This document shows positions 25,883-35,577 of a stretch of 64,000 bases of DNA, piece after piece (positions within the stretch are counted from its first letter, which is position 1; the number at the start of each line of letters is the position of its first letter). Made by a program: the position numbers and the translations under genes. A model generated the notes under the pieces. That model did no database searches. It had not been told where the DNA came from and saw nothing but the letters and a program-made list of their open reading frames with translations. The stretch comes from Lachnospiraceae bacterium (GTDB taxonomy: Bacteria > Bacillota > Clostridia > Lachnospirales > Lachnospiraceae), in NCBI GenBank assembly GCA_902363555.1, contig CABJAM010000005.1, positions 484,635 to 548,634 of the forward strand, written 5' to 3'.

Positions 25883-26554
25883 ATGAGAATATTACTGATC
25901 GATGATGACGAACGTTTTTGTGAAATGCTGGCCTTCTCGCTGAGAAATGAAGGCTTTACGGTAGATATGTGCCACGATGGCGACGACGGTCTGCGCTGGA
26001 TCCGGGAAAATGTCCACGATGTGATCCTGCTGGACCGGATGCTTCCGGTTATGAACGGCATTTCCATATTAAAGACAATGCGCCAGGAGGGCTACTCCCA
26101 GCCGGTCATACTGCTGACTGCACTGGGCGAAATATCCGACAAGGTTCAGGGATTAAACGGGGGCGCCGATGACTATATAGTCAAGCCATTCGCATTTGAG
26201 GAGCTGCTGGCCCGGATTTACAGCATTTCCCGGCGGCCCAGGCAGTGGGAGGCGCCAAAGCCCCTGGCCTTTAGCGATTTAAGCTTTTCCGCCGGGCAGA
26301 ACCTGCTTTACTGCGGCGCCGCCTCCTGCTCTCTTTCACCGCGGGAATCCGCACTGATGGAAGCCTTCCTTAAAAACCCGAACCAGGTACTGCCCCGCAG
26401 CCTGCTGCTGTCACGGGTCTGGGGGCCGGACGCCCCGGTGGAGGACGGCAATCTGGACAATTACATCCACTTTTTACGCCGGCGGCTGAAATCTGTGGGC
26501 AGCCGGGCACAGCTTAAAACCGTCCGGGGGATCGGTTATCGATTGGAGGGATAG
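25883..26554 (+). CDS. OmpR-type response regulator
   Basis: A 223-residue regulator. The receiver domain has Asp51 as phosphoacceptor (LLDRMLP), an acidic pocket (DDD at 7-9) and a conserved Lys (VKPF). The winged-helix output domain occupies about 125-222 (SLSPRESALMEAFLKNPNQV; DNYIHFLRRRLKS; TVRGIGYRLEG). The next gene is its kinase, two bases after its stop codon. Upstream is a divergent lipoprotein gene, so this pair may control it. Confidence 0.93.
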   Translation: MRILLIDDDERFCEMLAFSLRNEGFTVDMCHDGDDGLRWIRENVHDVILLDRMLPVMNGISILKTMRQEGYSQPVILLTALGEISDKVQGLNGGADDYIVKPFAFEELLARIYSISRRPRQWEAPKPLAFSDLSFSAGQNLLYCGAASCSLSPRESALMEAFLKNPNQVLPRSLLLSRVWGPDAPVEDGNLDNYIHFLRRRLKSVGSRAQLKTVRGIGYRLEG

Positions 26555-26556
26555 TT

Positions 26557-27873
26557 ATGTTTAAAGGACTGCACTGGAAGCTGACATTTTTCTGCACACT
26601 GGTCACAGGTATTATCCTTGTAGCCATGTCCTGCGTCTGCCTGTCGATTGCGGAAAAAAGCATTTATCAAAGCGGCACCGCCGAATATGAGGCTGCCATC
26701 AATGCCATCTCCAGCTATATCGAGGCTCAGACGACCATCTCCCAGCAGTGGCTGGCGCAGATGGAATCCAACGGCAAATATGTGATCCGAATCTATGATA
26801 ATGGCAGGGAATTTTTATATAACCGCACACACGATACCGATACTTCCGGAAAGGTCATCGACTATGCCCGCCAGACGACGGCTGAACTTTACAAAGAAAA
26901 TAACCTGGCGGCAGAAGCGGACAGCCGGTTGACCCAGAAGGTTTCCGCCGCGATCAGTCTTAAAGACTATGGTTCTTATAGTATTACAGAGCTTATTTTT
27001 CCCAGAGATCATGGAAATCTGAATGTTTTGATCATGTACCCCCAGGAACCGGTCGTCCATAGAGTCCACCAGCAGCGCTGGCTGTTTGCAGGCGTCGATG
27101 TGATCGCCATTGTGCTTCTTGGCATCTTTGCCTGGTTCTTCACCCGGCATCTGATCCGCCCCATTGAAGAAAGCCGCCGGCGGCAGACCGAGTTCATCGC
27201 CGCGGCCTCCCATGAGCTGCGCTCGCCCCTCACGGTCATCCTCTCCGGTATGACGGCTTTAAAGTCTGCGCCGCCTGACAAAGCGGACAGCTTTATACGC
27301 ACCATTGAAAATGAGGGCCACCGTATGGCCGGGCTTATTGACGATATGCTGGCGTTGGCCCGGGCGGACAATCAGAGCTGGTCGCTGAACACCTGTCTGT
27401 GCGATGCCGACACGCTGCTGCTGGAGGCTTATGAAAAGTTTGAACCGCTGGCCCGGGGTAAGCATATCGAGCTTCGCATTGAGCTTCCGACGGACCCCCT
27501 GCCCCAGGTGGACTGCGATCCCGACCGGATTTCACAGGTCCTGTCTGTGCTCATAGACAACGCCCTGTCCTACGTGCCGGAGGGCGGACGGATTTATCTT
27601 CGCGCCGTCAATGATGGTTCTCGGCTGCTGCTCCTTGTCATTGATAATGGCCCGGGAATCCCGGAGGATGAGAAGAAAAAGATTTTTGAACGCTTTTACC
27701 GAATGGACAAGGCCCATAAGGATAAGCAGCATTTTGGCCTGGGGCTGTGCATCGCAAGGGAGATCATAAATCTTCATCACGGCCGGCTGACGGTGGAGGA
27801 TACCACCGCCCACATCCCCGAAGAACAGCACGGGGCGGCATTCATCATCAGCCTGCCGGCATATATAAAATAA
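26557..27873 (+). CDS. sensor histidine kinase
   Basis: A 438-residue membrane kinase. Two membrane segments (about 10-30 and 177-197) enclose a 145-residue extracellular sensor. The phosphoacceptor is His219 in ASHELRSPL; the catalytic domain has DNALSYV (N box), DNGPGIP (G1) and FGLGLCIAREI (G2). A partial HAMP-like linker follows TM2. It forms a two-gene operon with the response regulator. The sensed signal is not identifiable. Confidence 0.92.
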   Translation: MFKGLHWKLTFFCTLVTGIILVAMSCVCLSIAEKSIYQSGTAEYEAAINAISSYIEAQTTISQQWLAQMESNGKYVIRIYDNGREFLYNRTHDTDTSGKVIDYARQTTAELYKENNLAAEADSRLTQKVSAAISLKDYGSYSITELIFPRDHGNLNVLIMYPQEPVVHRVHQQRWLFAGVDVIAIVLLGIFAWFFTRHLIRPIEESRRRQTEFIAAASHELRSPLTVILSGMTALKSAPPDKADSFIRTIENEGHRMAGLIDDMLALARADNQSWSLNTCLCDADTLLLEAYEKFEPLARGKHIELRIELPTDPLPQVDCDPDRISQVLSVLIDNALSYVPEGGRIYLRAVNDGSRLLLLVIDNGPGIPEDEKKKIFERFYRMDKAHKDKQHFGLGLCIAREIINLHHGRLTVEDTTAHIPEEQHGAAFIISLPAYIK

Positions 27874-27886
27874 CAGGGCGTCGAAA

Positions 27887-27941
27887 CGACCGGGGATACG
27901 CGTGCCAGACGTTATGCGTACATCACGAGTATCCCCGGTCG
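27887..27941. terminator. perfect inverted repeat between convergent genes
   Basis: CGACCGGGGATAC and GTATCCCCGGTCG are perfect 13-base arms. There is no strong T-tract on either side, but the position between two convergent stop codons makes a bidirectional terminator the best reading. Confidence 0.6.
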
Positions 27942-27942
27942 C

Positions 27943-29991
27943 TTACTCCCGTCCTTTTGCGCCGCTGACGATGGAATAATACGCTCTGGAAGTGATCCGG
28001 TAAACAACCATGTAAAACAGTGCAAAGACAAGGAAACAGCCGCCGGTTACAAGAAGCAGGAGCTTTAAGTTCAAAAGGCCGAACAGCACAAGCATCCGGT
28101 AGATCATGGGAAATGCAAAGCCCAGATGAATCCCCGCCGCTATGAGCGGTAAAAAGAAGACGGTCAATATTTGTGAATTTATGCTCCGCCTGATCTCCTT
28201 TTGGGTCATCCCCACCTTTTGCATGATTTCAAACCGCGACTGATCCTCGTACCCTTCTGAAATCTGCTTATAGTAGACGATGAGCACCGCGGCAAAGATA
28301 AACACAAGCCCCAGGAGGATTCCCAGGAAAAACAGGCCGCCGTACAGGCCGTAAAAACCGGTGCGCTCTTTGGCCACACCCTCACAGGCCACCCAAAATC
28401 CCCCGGCCGCTCCAGTCTCCCGGGTTAGAGATAACTGTGCAAGCTGCGCCTCCAGCCGCTCCTGGATGGCGATCTGTATATCATCGGAGCCTTCCATATC
28501 AAAGCCGTAATACCAGTGCAGCTCCAGCACAGCTCTGCCTTTGCTGTCCACAAGCGGGAGCAGCGGATTTACAAAGTCTACAAAATCCGGTACAAAAATA
28601 TAGATGGACGGAATGACCTGCATGGCATCCACGCCGTTATCGGCAAATTCCTCCAGATTTTTCCTGACGTTCAGGACCTGACCGTCACCTACAGCAATCG
28701 TCTGCGGCGCATAGTCGGATTTAGTCGTATAGACAAGGACCTCCCCGAGCGCCAGCGTTTCGTTCTGCCCCATCAACTTGTTATAGTCCTCAAGGGATAC
28801 GATAAATATCTGCCACAAGCTGGAATAGCTGTTGAGCCCACCAGATGTATCCAAACGAATACGGTCATCCTCTATCGTTCCAGTAAAAGCCGCCACATTA
28901 TAATCCAGAATATTTTCAGCCGTCTGACCGCCTTCACCCGCTGCCTGGACAGCCAGAGCGCGTACCTGTTCCATTTGATCGGAATCGTACTGCTCCATAC
29001 TTCCAAGAGTTGCGTCCAGATTTATATTTCTCGGATAGCGGCTGCGCAGACTGTCCTCGGTACCCACATACAGGCAGACCGTAGCCGTCATCATAACAAG
29101 GACCATAGTGCACAAAATACAGATGGACGCCAGCCCGGCGCCGTTGCGCTTCATGCGGTAAACCATGGATGAAACGGAAACAAAATGGTTTGTTTTATAA
29201 TAATAGCTTTTTTTCTTCTGCAAAATCCGGCATATGGCCACGGAACCGGCGATAAAAAGCAGATAGGTGGCTATAATGACCATGACGACCGCCACAAAAA
29301 ACCAGATGATCGCCTCCATAGGGCTGTCGATCGTTATGGCAAGGTAATAGGCGGCCCCAAGAATCACAGCCCCCACCAGCGCCAGCAAAAAATTGGCTCT
29401 GGGCGGCTTCTCCCCGGCACTCTCACTGTGGAGCAGCTCGATCGGATTCGTCAGATGGAGCTGCCGCAGTGTGTTGAGCAGGATCAGCAAAAATATGAAC
29501 AAAAACAGTGTGATCGTCTGCCGGATGGCCCCAGGCTCAAGGCTCATGGTAAAGGTCACGTCCGCCTTTAAAAGGTTCACCATCCCAAGCTCTGCAAACT
29601 TGGAAAAAACAATGCCGGCCACAAGACCGCCAAGCAGGGAAATAACGGCAATCATCACACTTTCCCAAAGCAGTATCCGGCCCACATTCCATTTGCCCAT
29701 ACCAAGAATATTGTAAAGGCCAAACTCCTTTTTCCTTCTGCGGACAAGAAAGGAATTGGTATAAAACAGGAACAGCAGTGCAAAAACACCGATAACAGCG
29801 CAGCCCATCCCAAGCATGGCCTGCATCGTATTTCCACCGGGAGTCTCTGCGAGGACGCTGCTGGACGTTAAAAAGGAAACAATATAAAACATCATCACCA
29901 TACCGATACAGGTGAGGATGTAGGGCGTGTACAGCCGTTTGTTTTTGCGCATCCCCGTCCACGCCATTTTTGCATAAAAACCACTTTTCAT
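27943..29991 (-). CDS. FtsX-like ABC permease (BceB-type)
   Basis: A 682-residue permease with about ten membrane helices: TM1 near 20, three more by 160, further helices between 195 and 300, a large extracellular domain (about 305-530), and the last helices between 540 and 670. This is the BceB architecture of peptide-antibiotic detoxification transporters. It overlaps the ATPase gene by four bases. It is at the end of a module with a response regulator, a 2-TM kinase and a UvrA-like protein. It probably protects against a cell-wall-active peptide antibiotic. Confidence 0.88.
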   Translation of the reverse strand: MKSGFYAKMAWTGMRKNKRLYTPYILTCIGMVMMFYIVSFLTSSSVLAETPGGNTMQAMLGMGCAVIGVFALLFLFYTNSFLVRRRKKEFGLYNILGMGKWNVGRILLWESVMIAVISLLGGLVAGIVFSKFAELGMVNLLKADVTFTMSLEPGAIRQTITLFLFIFLLILLNTLRQLHLTNPIELLHSESAGEKPPRANFLLALVGAVILGAAYYLAITIDSPMEAIIWFFVAVVMVIIATYLLFIAGSVAICRILQKKKSYYYKTNHFVSVSSMVYRMKRNGAGLASICILCTMVLVMMTATVCLYVGTEDSLRSRYPRNINLDATLGSMEQYDSDQMEQVRALAVQAAGEGGQTAENILDYNVAAFTGTIEDDRIRLDTSGGLNSYSSLWQIFIVSLEDYNKLMGQNETLALGEVLVYTTKSDYAPQTIAVGDGQVLNVRKNLEEFADNGVDAMQVIPSIYIFVPDFVDFVNPLLPLVDSKGRAVLELHWYYGFDMEGSDDIQIAIQERLEAQLAQLSLTRETGAAGGFWVACEGVAKERTGFYGLYGGLFFLGILLGLVFIFAAVLIVYYKQISEGYEDQSRFEIMQKVGMTQKEIRRSINSQILTVFFLPLIAAGIHLGFAFPMIYRMLVLFGLLNLKLLLLVTGGCFLVFALFYMVVYRITSRAYYSIVSGAKGRE

Positions 29992-30752
29992 CGCCGGTCA
30001 CCACCTGTCGCTAAAAGTGTGAGGGTATCGGAAACCTTATGATAGAGCTGCTCATTGGTGCTGTTCCCCCTGTAAATTTGGTGGAAAACCTCTCCGTCCT
30101 TGATAAACAGCACCCGCCCGGCATGGCTGGCCGCCTTCACCGAATGAGTGACCATTAAAATGGTCTGCCCTTTGTGGTTGATGGCGTTAAACAGGCCAAG
30201 CAGCTCGTCGGTGGCCCGGGAATCCAGCGCGCCCGTGGGCTCGTCGGCCAGGATAAGCCTGGGGCCGGTGATCAGCGCCCGGGCGACGGCCACACGCTGC
30301 TTTTGCCCGCCGGATATTTCATAGGGATATTTTTTCAGTATCTCCGTAATTCCAAGCTGCCCGGCGATAGGCGTCAGCCGCTCCCTCATTTCTGTATAAT
30401 GTCTGCCCGCCAGAACAAGGGGCAGGTAAATATTATCCTCCACGGAAAAAGTATCCAGCAGATTAAAATCCTGGAACACAAAGCCCAGATGATCTCTGCG
30501 GAAGGCGGAAATCTGCGCCTCCTTGATTTTGTTAAGCTCCTGCCCGTCCAGGCACACTCTGCCGCCGGTCGGCTTATCCAGTGCGGCCAATATATTTAAA
30601 AGCGTCGTTTTTCCTGAGCCGGACTCGCCCATGATCGCCACGTACTCCCCTTCTTCTACCCCAAAGGATACATTTTTTAAGGCTTCCACCTTATTTCCTC
30701 CAAAACGGGTCGTATATGTTTTCTTCAGGCCGCTGACCTCTAAAATACTCAT
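29988..30752 (-). CDS. ABC transporter ATP-binding protein (BceA-type)
   Basis: A 254-residue MacB/LolD-like ATPase. Walker A is GESGSGKTTL (about 39), the Q-loop is FVFQDFNLLD, the signature is ISGGQKQRVAVARAL, Walker B is LILADEPTGALD, and the switch His is in MVTHS. It energises the FtsX permease encoded in the overlapping downstream gene. It begins after a 167-base gap with possible regulatory repeats. Confidence 0.93.
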   Translation of the reverse strand: MSILEVSGLKKTYTTRFGGNKVEALKNVSFGVEEGEYVAIMGESGSGKTTLLNILAALDKPTGGRVCLDGQELNKIKEAQISAFRRDHLGFVFQDFNLLDTFSVEDNIYLPLVLAGRHYTEMRERLTPIAGQLGITEILKKYPYEISGGQKQRVAVARALITGPRLILADEPTGALDSRATDELLGLFNAINHKGQTILMVTHSVKAASHAGRVLFIKDGEVFHQIYRGNSTNEQLYHKVSDTLTLLATGGDRR

Positions 30753-30872
30753 AATAATTCCTCCTGTTTAAAATCTCTGCATATCCTGCGGTCTGCGCAG
30801 TAAATGCGCAAACCTGTTTGGACTATGACACTATTTTAGCAGATTGGAAACGCCAGCCGCCATCGAATGTGG

Positions 30873-30904
30873 TGACATTTTTGCGGGAACTTCTTACATT
30901 TTCG
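30873..30904. promoter_or_regulatory. direct repeat upstream of the bce-like operon
   Basis: Two ACATTTT(T/C)G words (GACATTTTTG and TACATTTTCG) lie 21 bases apart, about two helical turns, in front of the ABC genes. This fits an OmpR-type regulator binding as a head-to-tail dimer. It is not proven. Confidence 0.3.
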
Positions 30905-30919
30905 TTAGAAATTTACGAT

Positions 30920-33415
30920 TTATAGATATCTTCCTGTGATGCTTTCTTTACTGTTTTTAATCGCCCACGGCGTACCGGCGGCAACGATCCGGCCGCCCTC
31001 TTTGCCGCCGCCCGGGCCCATATCGATGATATAATCCGCGCTTTTGATCACGTCCAGATCATGCTCGATCACGATCACCGTGGCGCCGTTTTCGATGAGC
31101 ATGTGAAAAACGTCAAGCAAGGTCCGCACATCCAGAGGATGGAGTCCGATGGTCGGCTCGTCAAAAACAAATACGGAATCCGACTGCGCTTTTCCCATTT
31201 CGCTGGCCAGCTTCAGCCGCTGCGCCTCACCTCCGGACAGCCCTGGCGTTTCTTCCCCCAGCGTCAGATAACCAAGGCCGAGACTTTGCAGCACCTTAAG
31301 CCTGGCGTGCACATTTTTCATATCCTTACAAAATGTCAGCGCGGTATTTACATCCATATCCATAATTTCAGGCAGCGAAACCGAGAGCTTTTCTTTATTG
31401 GCATATTTTATGCCATATGCCGCCTTTCCATAGCGTGAACCTTTACAGTCCGGGCAGGGTACGTCCACATCCGGCAAAAACTGAACATCCAGGCTGATCG
31501 TTCCTGTTCCGTCACACACCGGGCAGCGCAGCTTCCCGGTATTATAGGAAAAATCCCCGGCCTTATAGCCACACGTTTTCGCGTCCGCAGTCCGCCCATA
31601 GATTTTACGCAGCTCATCATGGACATTGGCATAGGTGGCCACTGTGGAGCGGACATTGATACCGATGGGCGTGGAATCGATGAGCTTCACATGGGAAATA
31701 CCCTTTGCATGGACCGCCCGGACATGCTCCGGCAGCTTCTGCCCCGCGATCAGCGCTTCCAGACCGGGCACAAGACTTTCCAGGATCATTGTCGTTTTGC
31801 CGGAGCCGGAGACGCCCGTAACTACTGTCAGCTTTCCTTTTGGAAGGCGCACCTCAAGAGGCTTTACCGTATGAATGGCCGATGTTGCCAGATAAATCTC
31901 ACCCCCGGAAAACAGCATTTCAGAGGACATGTTTTCCTCTGCCAGCTTCCCCGATGATGTTGCAAAAAACGCCCCGATCTGCGAATGTTTATCCGCTTTT
32001 ATATCTTCGATGGTGCCCTGGGCAATGACATTGCCCCCGTCCGCCCCAGCCTGCGGCCCCATTTCGATGAGCCAGTCCGCTTCCCCTAGTATCTGCGTGT
32101 CATGGTCCACAAGAAGGACGGTATTTCCATCCGCGATCAAATCGTGCATCACGCCGTTTAATCCGGTAATATTCGATGGATGCAGCCCGATGGACGGCTC
32201 GTCCAGTACGTACAGCACCCCGGTTGTCCGGTTGCGCACCGCGCGGGCAAGCTGCATACGCTGCCGCTCCCCTGTGGAAAGTGTGGCGGCCGCCCGGTCC
32301 AGGGTCAAATAGCCAAGCCCCAGATCGATCAGCCGTTTGGCCACATTTTCAAAGGAATCGCAAATACTTTTCGCCATGGGATACATCGGCTCCGGCAGAC
32401 GGGAAGGTACGTCTTTCGTCCATGCATTCAGCTCGGTCAATGTCATTTTGCAGGCTTCATCCAGAGAAATGCCTAAAAGTTTAGGCCATCTTGCCGCTTC
32501 GGATAACCGGGTGCCGCCGCAGTCCGGGCAGACATCCTCTTTTAAAAATTTGGCGACCCGCTTCATGCCCTTTTCATCCTTGACTTTCGCAAGGGCATTT
32601 TCCACCGTATAAACGGCATTATAATAAGTAAAATCCAGCTCTCCCGCCTGATTTGACTTTTTTGCCTGATATAAAATATGCTTTTTCTCCGCAGGACCAT
32701 GATAGACGATATCTTTCTCCCGATCCGTCAGGTCACAAAACGGCACATCGGTGCGGACACCCATTGAACGGCATACATCCACCATCAGTGACCACATCAG
32801 AGAATTCCACGGCGCCACAGCGCCCTCGTCAATGGTGAGCGATTCGTCCGGCACGAGCGTGGATATATCCACAGTCCGAACTGTTCCCGTTCCGCCGCAG
32901 CAGCGGCAGGCGCCCTGACTGTTAAAAGCAAGCGCCTCCGCCGAGGGCGCATCGAAATGCTCCCCGCAGACCGGGCAGACAAGCGCATGCCCGGCGGCAA
33001 CCGAAAGCGTCGGCTCCATATAATGTCCGTTGGGGCAGCGATGGCTGGCCAGCCTGGAAAACATGAGCCGGAGACTATTTAAAAGCTCAGTTCCCGTACC
33101 AAAGGTGGACCGGATACCGGGAACGCCCGGTCTTTGCCGCAGAGCAAGGGCGGCCGGCACATACAGCACCTCGTCCACCGAAGCCTTGGCCGCCTGGGTC
33201 ATCCGCCGCCGTGTGTATGTGGACAGGGCATCCAGATATCTGCGGGAGCTCTCGGCGTATAACACCCCCAGCGCCAGCGATGATTTTCCGGAGCCGGACA
33301 CGCCGGCAATCCCCACAATTTTATTCAAAGGAATATCCACATCGATATTTTTTAAATTATGCACCCGCGCGCCGCGGATCAGGATCTTCTTTGGCGCGGA
33401 TATTTCATTGGTCAT
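30920..33415 (-). CDS. UvrA-like ATPase (UvrA2/DrrC type)
   Basis: An 831-residue UvrA paralogue. Two ABC modules are present: first Walker A GVSGSGKSSL (about 38-47) and second Walker A GVSGSGKTTM (about 540), each followed by signature and Walker B (LSTGERQRMQL..VLDEPSIGLHP; LSGGEAQRLKL..FDEPTIGLHP). Two zinc modules (CPNGH..CPVCGEHF..CRCCGG; CPVCDG..CPDCKG) are kept. It is about 100 residues shorter than true UvrA (about 940), as expected for paralogues lacking part of the UvrB-binding region. Such proteins protect against DNA-binding or intercalating antibiotics. I start at 33415, after GAGAGGAT. It sits between the kinase and ABC genes of a Bce-like module. Confidence 0.85.
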   Translation of the reverse strand: MTNEISAPKKILIRGARVHNLKNIDVDIPLNKIVGIAGVSGSGKSSLALGVLYAESSRRYLDALSTYTRRRMTQAAKASVDEVLYVPAALALRQRPGVPGIRSTFGTGTELLNSLRLMFSRLASHRCPNGHYMEPTLSVAAGHALVCPVCGEHFDAPSAEALAFNSQGACRCCGGTGTVRTVDISTLVPDESLTIDEGAVAPWNSLMWSLMVDVCRSMGVRTDVPFCDLTDREKDIVYHGPAEKKHILYQAKKSNQAGELDFTYYNAVYTVENALAKVKDEKGMKRVAKFLKEDVCPDCGGTRLSEAARWPKLLGISLDEACKMTLTELNAWTKDVPSRLPEPMYPMAKSICDSFENVAKRLIDLGLGYLTLDRAAATLSTGERQRMQLARAVRNRTTGVLYVLDEPSIGLHPSNITGLNGVMHDLIADGNTVLLVDHDTQILGEADWLIEMGPQAGADGGNVIAQGTIEDIKADKHSQIGAFFATSSGKLAEENMSSEMLFSGGEIYLATSAIHTVKPLEVRLPKGKLTVVTGVSGSGKTTMILESLVPGLEALIAGQKLPEHVRAVHAKGISHVKLIDSTPIGINVRSTVATYANVHDELRKIYGRTADAKTCGYKAGDFSYNTGKLRCPVCDGTGTISLDVQFLPDVDVPCPDCKGSRYGKAAYGIKYANKEKLSVSLPEIMDMDVNTALTFCKDMKNVHARLKVLQSLGLGYLTLGEETPGLSGGEAQRLKLASEMGKAQSDSVFVFDEPTIGLHPLDVRTLLDVFHMLIENGATVIVIEHDLDVIKSADYIIDMGPGGGKEGGRIVAAGTPWAIKNSKESITGRYL

Positions 33416-33430
33416 AAAATCCTCTCTTTC

Positions 33431-33459
33431 GTAACCGTTTAAAGGAGCCAAACTGTTAC
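33431..33459. repeat. palindromic repeat, AACAGTTC-like
   Basis: GTAACCGTTT and AAACTGTTAC are 10-base arms with one G-T mismatch, around AAAGGAGCC. It lies between the kinase stop codon and the UvrA-like start. Confidence 0.55.
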
Positions 33460-33466
33460 CTCATTT

Positions 33467-34456
33467 CTACTCTACTTCAAGCTTTTTATGCTCCAGGTTG
33501 ATACGTATGACCGTTCCGCTGTCCACAGAGGAATTGGCCGTGATTGTATGGCCCAGATTTTTACATATCCGCCGGCACAGATAAAGTCCGATACCGCTGG
33601 CCTTTTTGTCGCCGCGTCCGTTGTAGCCGGTATAGCCCTTCTCAAAAATCCGGGGCAGATCCTCCGGGGCAATACCTATACCCGTATCACGGATACACAG
33701 CGTTTTGGGCGCTTCCATGTCGATGGTGATGCTTCCCGAGGGCGTATATTTTAATGCATTGGACAATACCTGCTCAAGCACAAAAAGCAGCCATTTTTCA
33801 TCGGTGAGCACAGGCACATTTAACGGCTCATACACAAGGGTCAGCTTCCTTCGTATAAACTGCCCGGCCAGCTTTTTTACCGCCTGCCGCACGATCGCAT
33901 CCAGGTCATATTCACCGATAACATAATCGGTCGAACCGGCATCCAGGCGGAGATAGCACAAAACCATTTCCACATACTGCTCGATACGGAATAAGTCCTC
34001 CAAAAGCTGGCGGGTCTGGGCGGAGTCCTCATCCTGCATGTTGAGGCGCATGGAGGCAATGGGCGTTTTGATCTGATGGGCCCACAACGTGTAGTAATCC
34101 ACCATGTCCAAATACCGGTAATTCATTTCATTTTCCAGCCGGCGGTAAGCCTCAAGAAGCATGGCGATAATCCGCTGGTAATCCTCATCCGTCTGTGTGT
34201 CCGCTTCCGGAAGCTGCTCCTGCAAATTTACGGACAGCCGCAAAAGCCCCTGAAGCTGGCCGTGCCGCAGCCAGGCTTTTCGGTAATCCCGGATCACGAA
34301 GATCAGCCCCAGCAGGCCGCACACCAGCGCCGGATAAGCGACCGCCTCCGCCGGAAGATGATACAGGACAAAGGCGGCAAGAAAAATCAGGGTAAACAGG
34401 ATAAATGCGCCGATGCCCCGCCGGCGCTGTTTGATATATGATGCAAAAAATCTCAT
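33467..34456 (-). CDS. BceS-like intramembrane-sensing histidine kinase
   Basis: A 329-residue kinase with only two close membrane segments (about 15-33 and 41-56) and almost no extracellular loop, as in BceS-type kinases that sense through their ABC transporter. The phosphoacceptor is His127 (LWAHQIKTPIASM). The catalytic domain includes NALKYT, DTGIGI and GIGLYLCRRI. GGAGGCTTAA precedes the ATG. It follows the response regulator gene by 121 bases, then the UvrA-like and ABC genes. Confidence 0.92.
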   Translation of the reverse strand: MRFFASYIKQRRRGIGAFILFTLIFLAAFVLYHLPAEAVAYPALVCGLLGLIFVIRDYRKAWLRHGQLQGLLRLSVNLQEQLPEADTQTDEDYQRIIAMLLEAYRRLENEMNYRYLDMVDYYTLWAHQIKTPIASMRLNMQDEDSAQTRQLLEDLFRIEQYVEMVLCYLRLDAGSTDYVIGEYDLDAIVRQAVKKLAGQFIRRKLTLVYEPLNVPVLTDEKWLLFVLEQVLSNALKYTPSGSITIDMEAPKTLCIRDTGIGIAPEDLPRIFEKGYTGYNGRGDKKASGIGLYLCRRICKNLGHTITANSSVDSGTVIRINLEHKKLEVE

Positions 34457-34577
34457 TTAAGCCTCCATTCCTCGGTGCCGCCACCTTGTCGCTGCATTAC
34501 ACGCCGCTGCACTGCCTATACATAGATCATGCCTGTCAAGACAGCACGATTCCACAGTGCACGCACCGGCGACCACC

Positions 34578-35249
34578 TTATGCAATAATATATCCGACAC
34601 CGAATTTTGTCACGATAAACTCCGTCAGCCCGGCGGCGTCCAGCTTCTTTCTCAGGCGGTTTACATTCACCGTCAGCGTATTTTCATCCACAAAGCTGTC
34701 CGTCTCCCACAGACGCTCCATCAGCCGTTCCCGGCTGACCACCTTCCCTTTATTTTCCATCAGAGCAAGCAGGATGCGGTATTCATTTTTCGTCAGAGAA
34801 ATCTTCTCATTTTCATAGGTCAGCGAATTATCGCCGGTATTCAGCAAAGCCCCCCGATGCTCCAGCACCGGCACCGCAGCCGCAAAATCATAGGTGCGCC
34901 GCAGCAGCGCCTGTATTTTGGCAATGAGAACACTCTGGTCAAAGGGCTTGGCGATAAAATCGTCCGCCCCCATATTTACCGCCATTACGATATTCATATT
35001 GTCCGCTGCAGAGGATATAAATATCACCGGCACTTTGGACACCTTGCGTATTTCACCGCACCAGTGATAGCCATTGAAAAATGGCAGCATAATATCCAGT
35101 AAAACAAGATGAGGGGCATATTCTGCAAATTCGGACATTACATTTCTGAAATTTTCAACACATCGGGCCTCTAGCCCCCAGGATTTCGCCAGGCTCTCAA
35201 TCGCCCCGGCAATGCCCTGGTCGTCCTCAACAATTAAAATCCGGTACAT
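34578..35249 (-). CDS. BceR-like OmpR-family response regulator
   Basis: A 223-residue regulator. The receiver (residues 1-118) has the acidic pair EDD at 8-10, phosphoacceptor Asp52 (LLDIMLPFFNG) and a conserved KPF. The DNA-binding winged helix follows (NEYRILLALMENKGKVVSRE; VNRLRKKLDAAG; VGYIIA). It is the first gene of the Bce-like module, and probably activates the ABC genes in response to a peptide antibiotic. Confidence 0.93.
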   Translation of the reverse strand: MYRILIVEDDQGIAGAIESLAKSWGLEARCVENFRNVMSEFAEYAPHLVLLDIMLPFFNGYHWCGEIRKVSKVPVIFISSAADNMNIVMAVNMGADDFIAKPFDQSVLIAKIQALLRRTYDFAAAVPVLEHRGALLNTGDNSLTYENEKISLTKNEYRILLALMENKGKVVSRERLMERLWETDSFVDENTLTVNVNRLRKKLDAAGLTEFIVTKFGVGYIIA

Positions 35250-35420
35250 AATCTTTCTCCTGTATCGACGCCGGTTATTGCGGCGCTCATATTTATTCTT
35301 TTCTATACTGTAAATTTAAACAGACGGACTGTCAAGTACTTTTGCCTGCCGTAATCTTTCCGCTATTTCATTTAACATGATTGGCTGGCTCTGCGAAACC
35401 TTTGAGGAGGCGTATATTGT

Positions 35421-35495
35421 ATGGGATATCGTCCGATGCAAAGTTATTTGTCCATAATAATTACAGATTGTAATTATTTAAATGAATTGATATAA
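35421..35495 (+). CDS. possible 24-residue ORF in the leader of the Rpn gene
   Basis: GAGGAGG (35404-35410) lies ten bases before ATG at 35421. The frame reads MGYRPMQSYLSIIITDCNYL and ends at 35495. It could be a leader peptide or chance; there is no homologue I recognise. The rest of this 328-base gap between the divergent response regulator and Rpn genes is AT-rich with no other feature I can support. Confidence 0.2.
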   Translation: MGYRPMQSYLSIIITDCNYLNELI

Positions 35496-35577
35496 TAAAT
35501 TTATAACAAAGGAATACTTGTTACTACACTTACAAAAGAGAAAAAATATAAGAATAAATCTGAAAGGAATTTGATAT

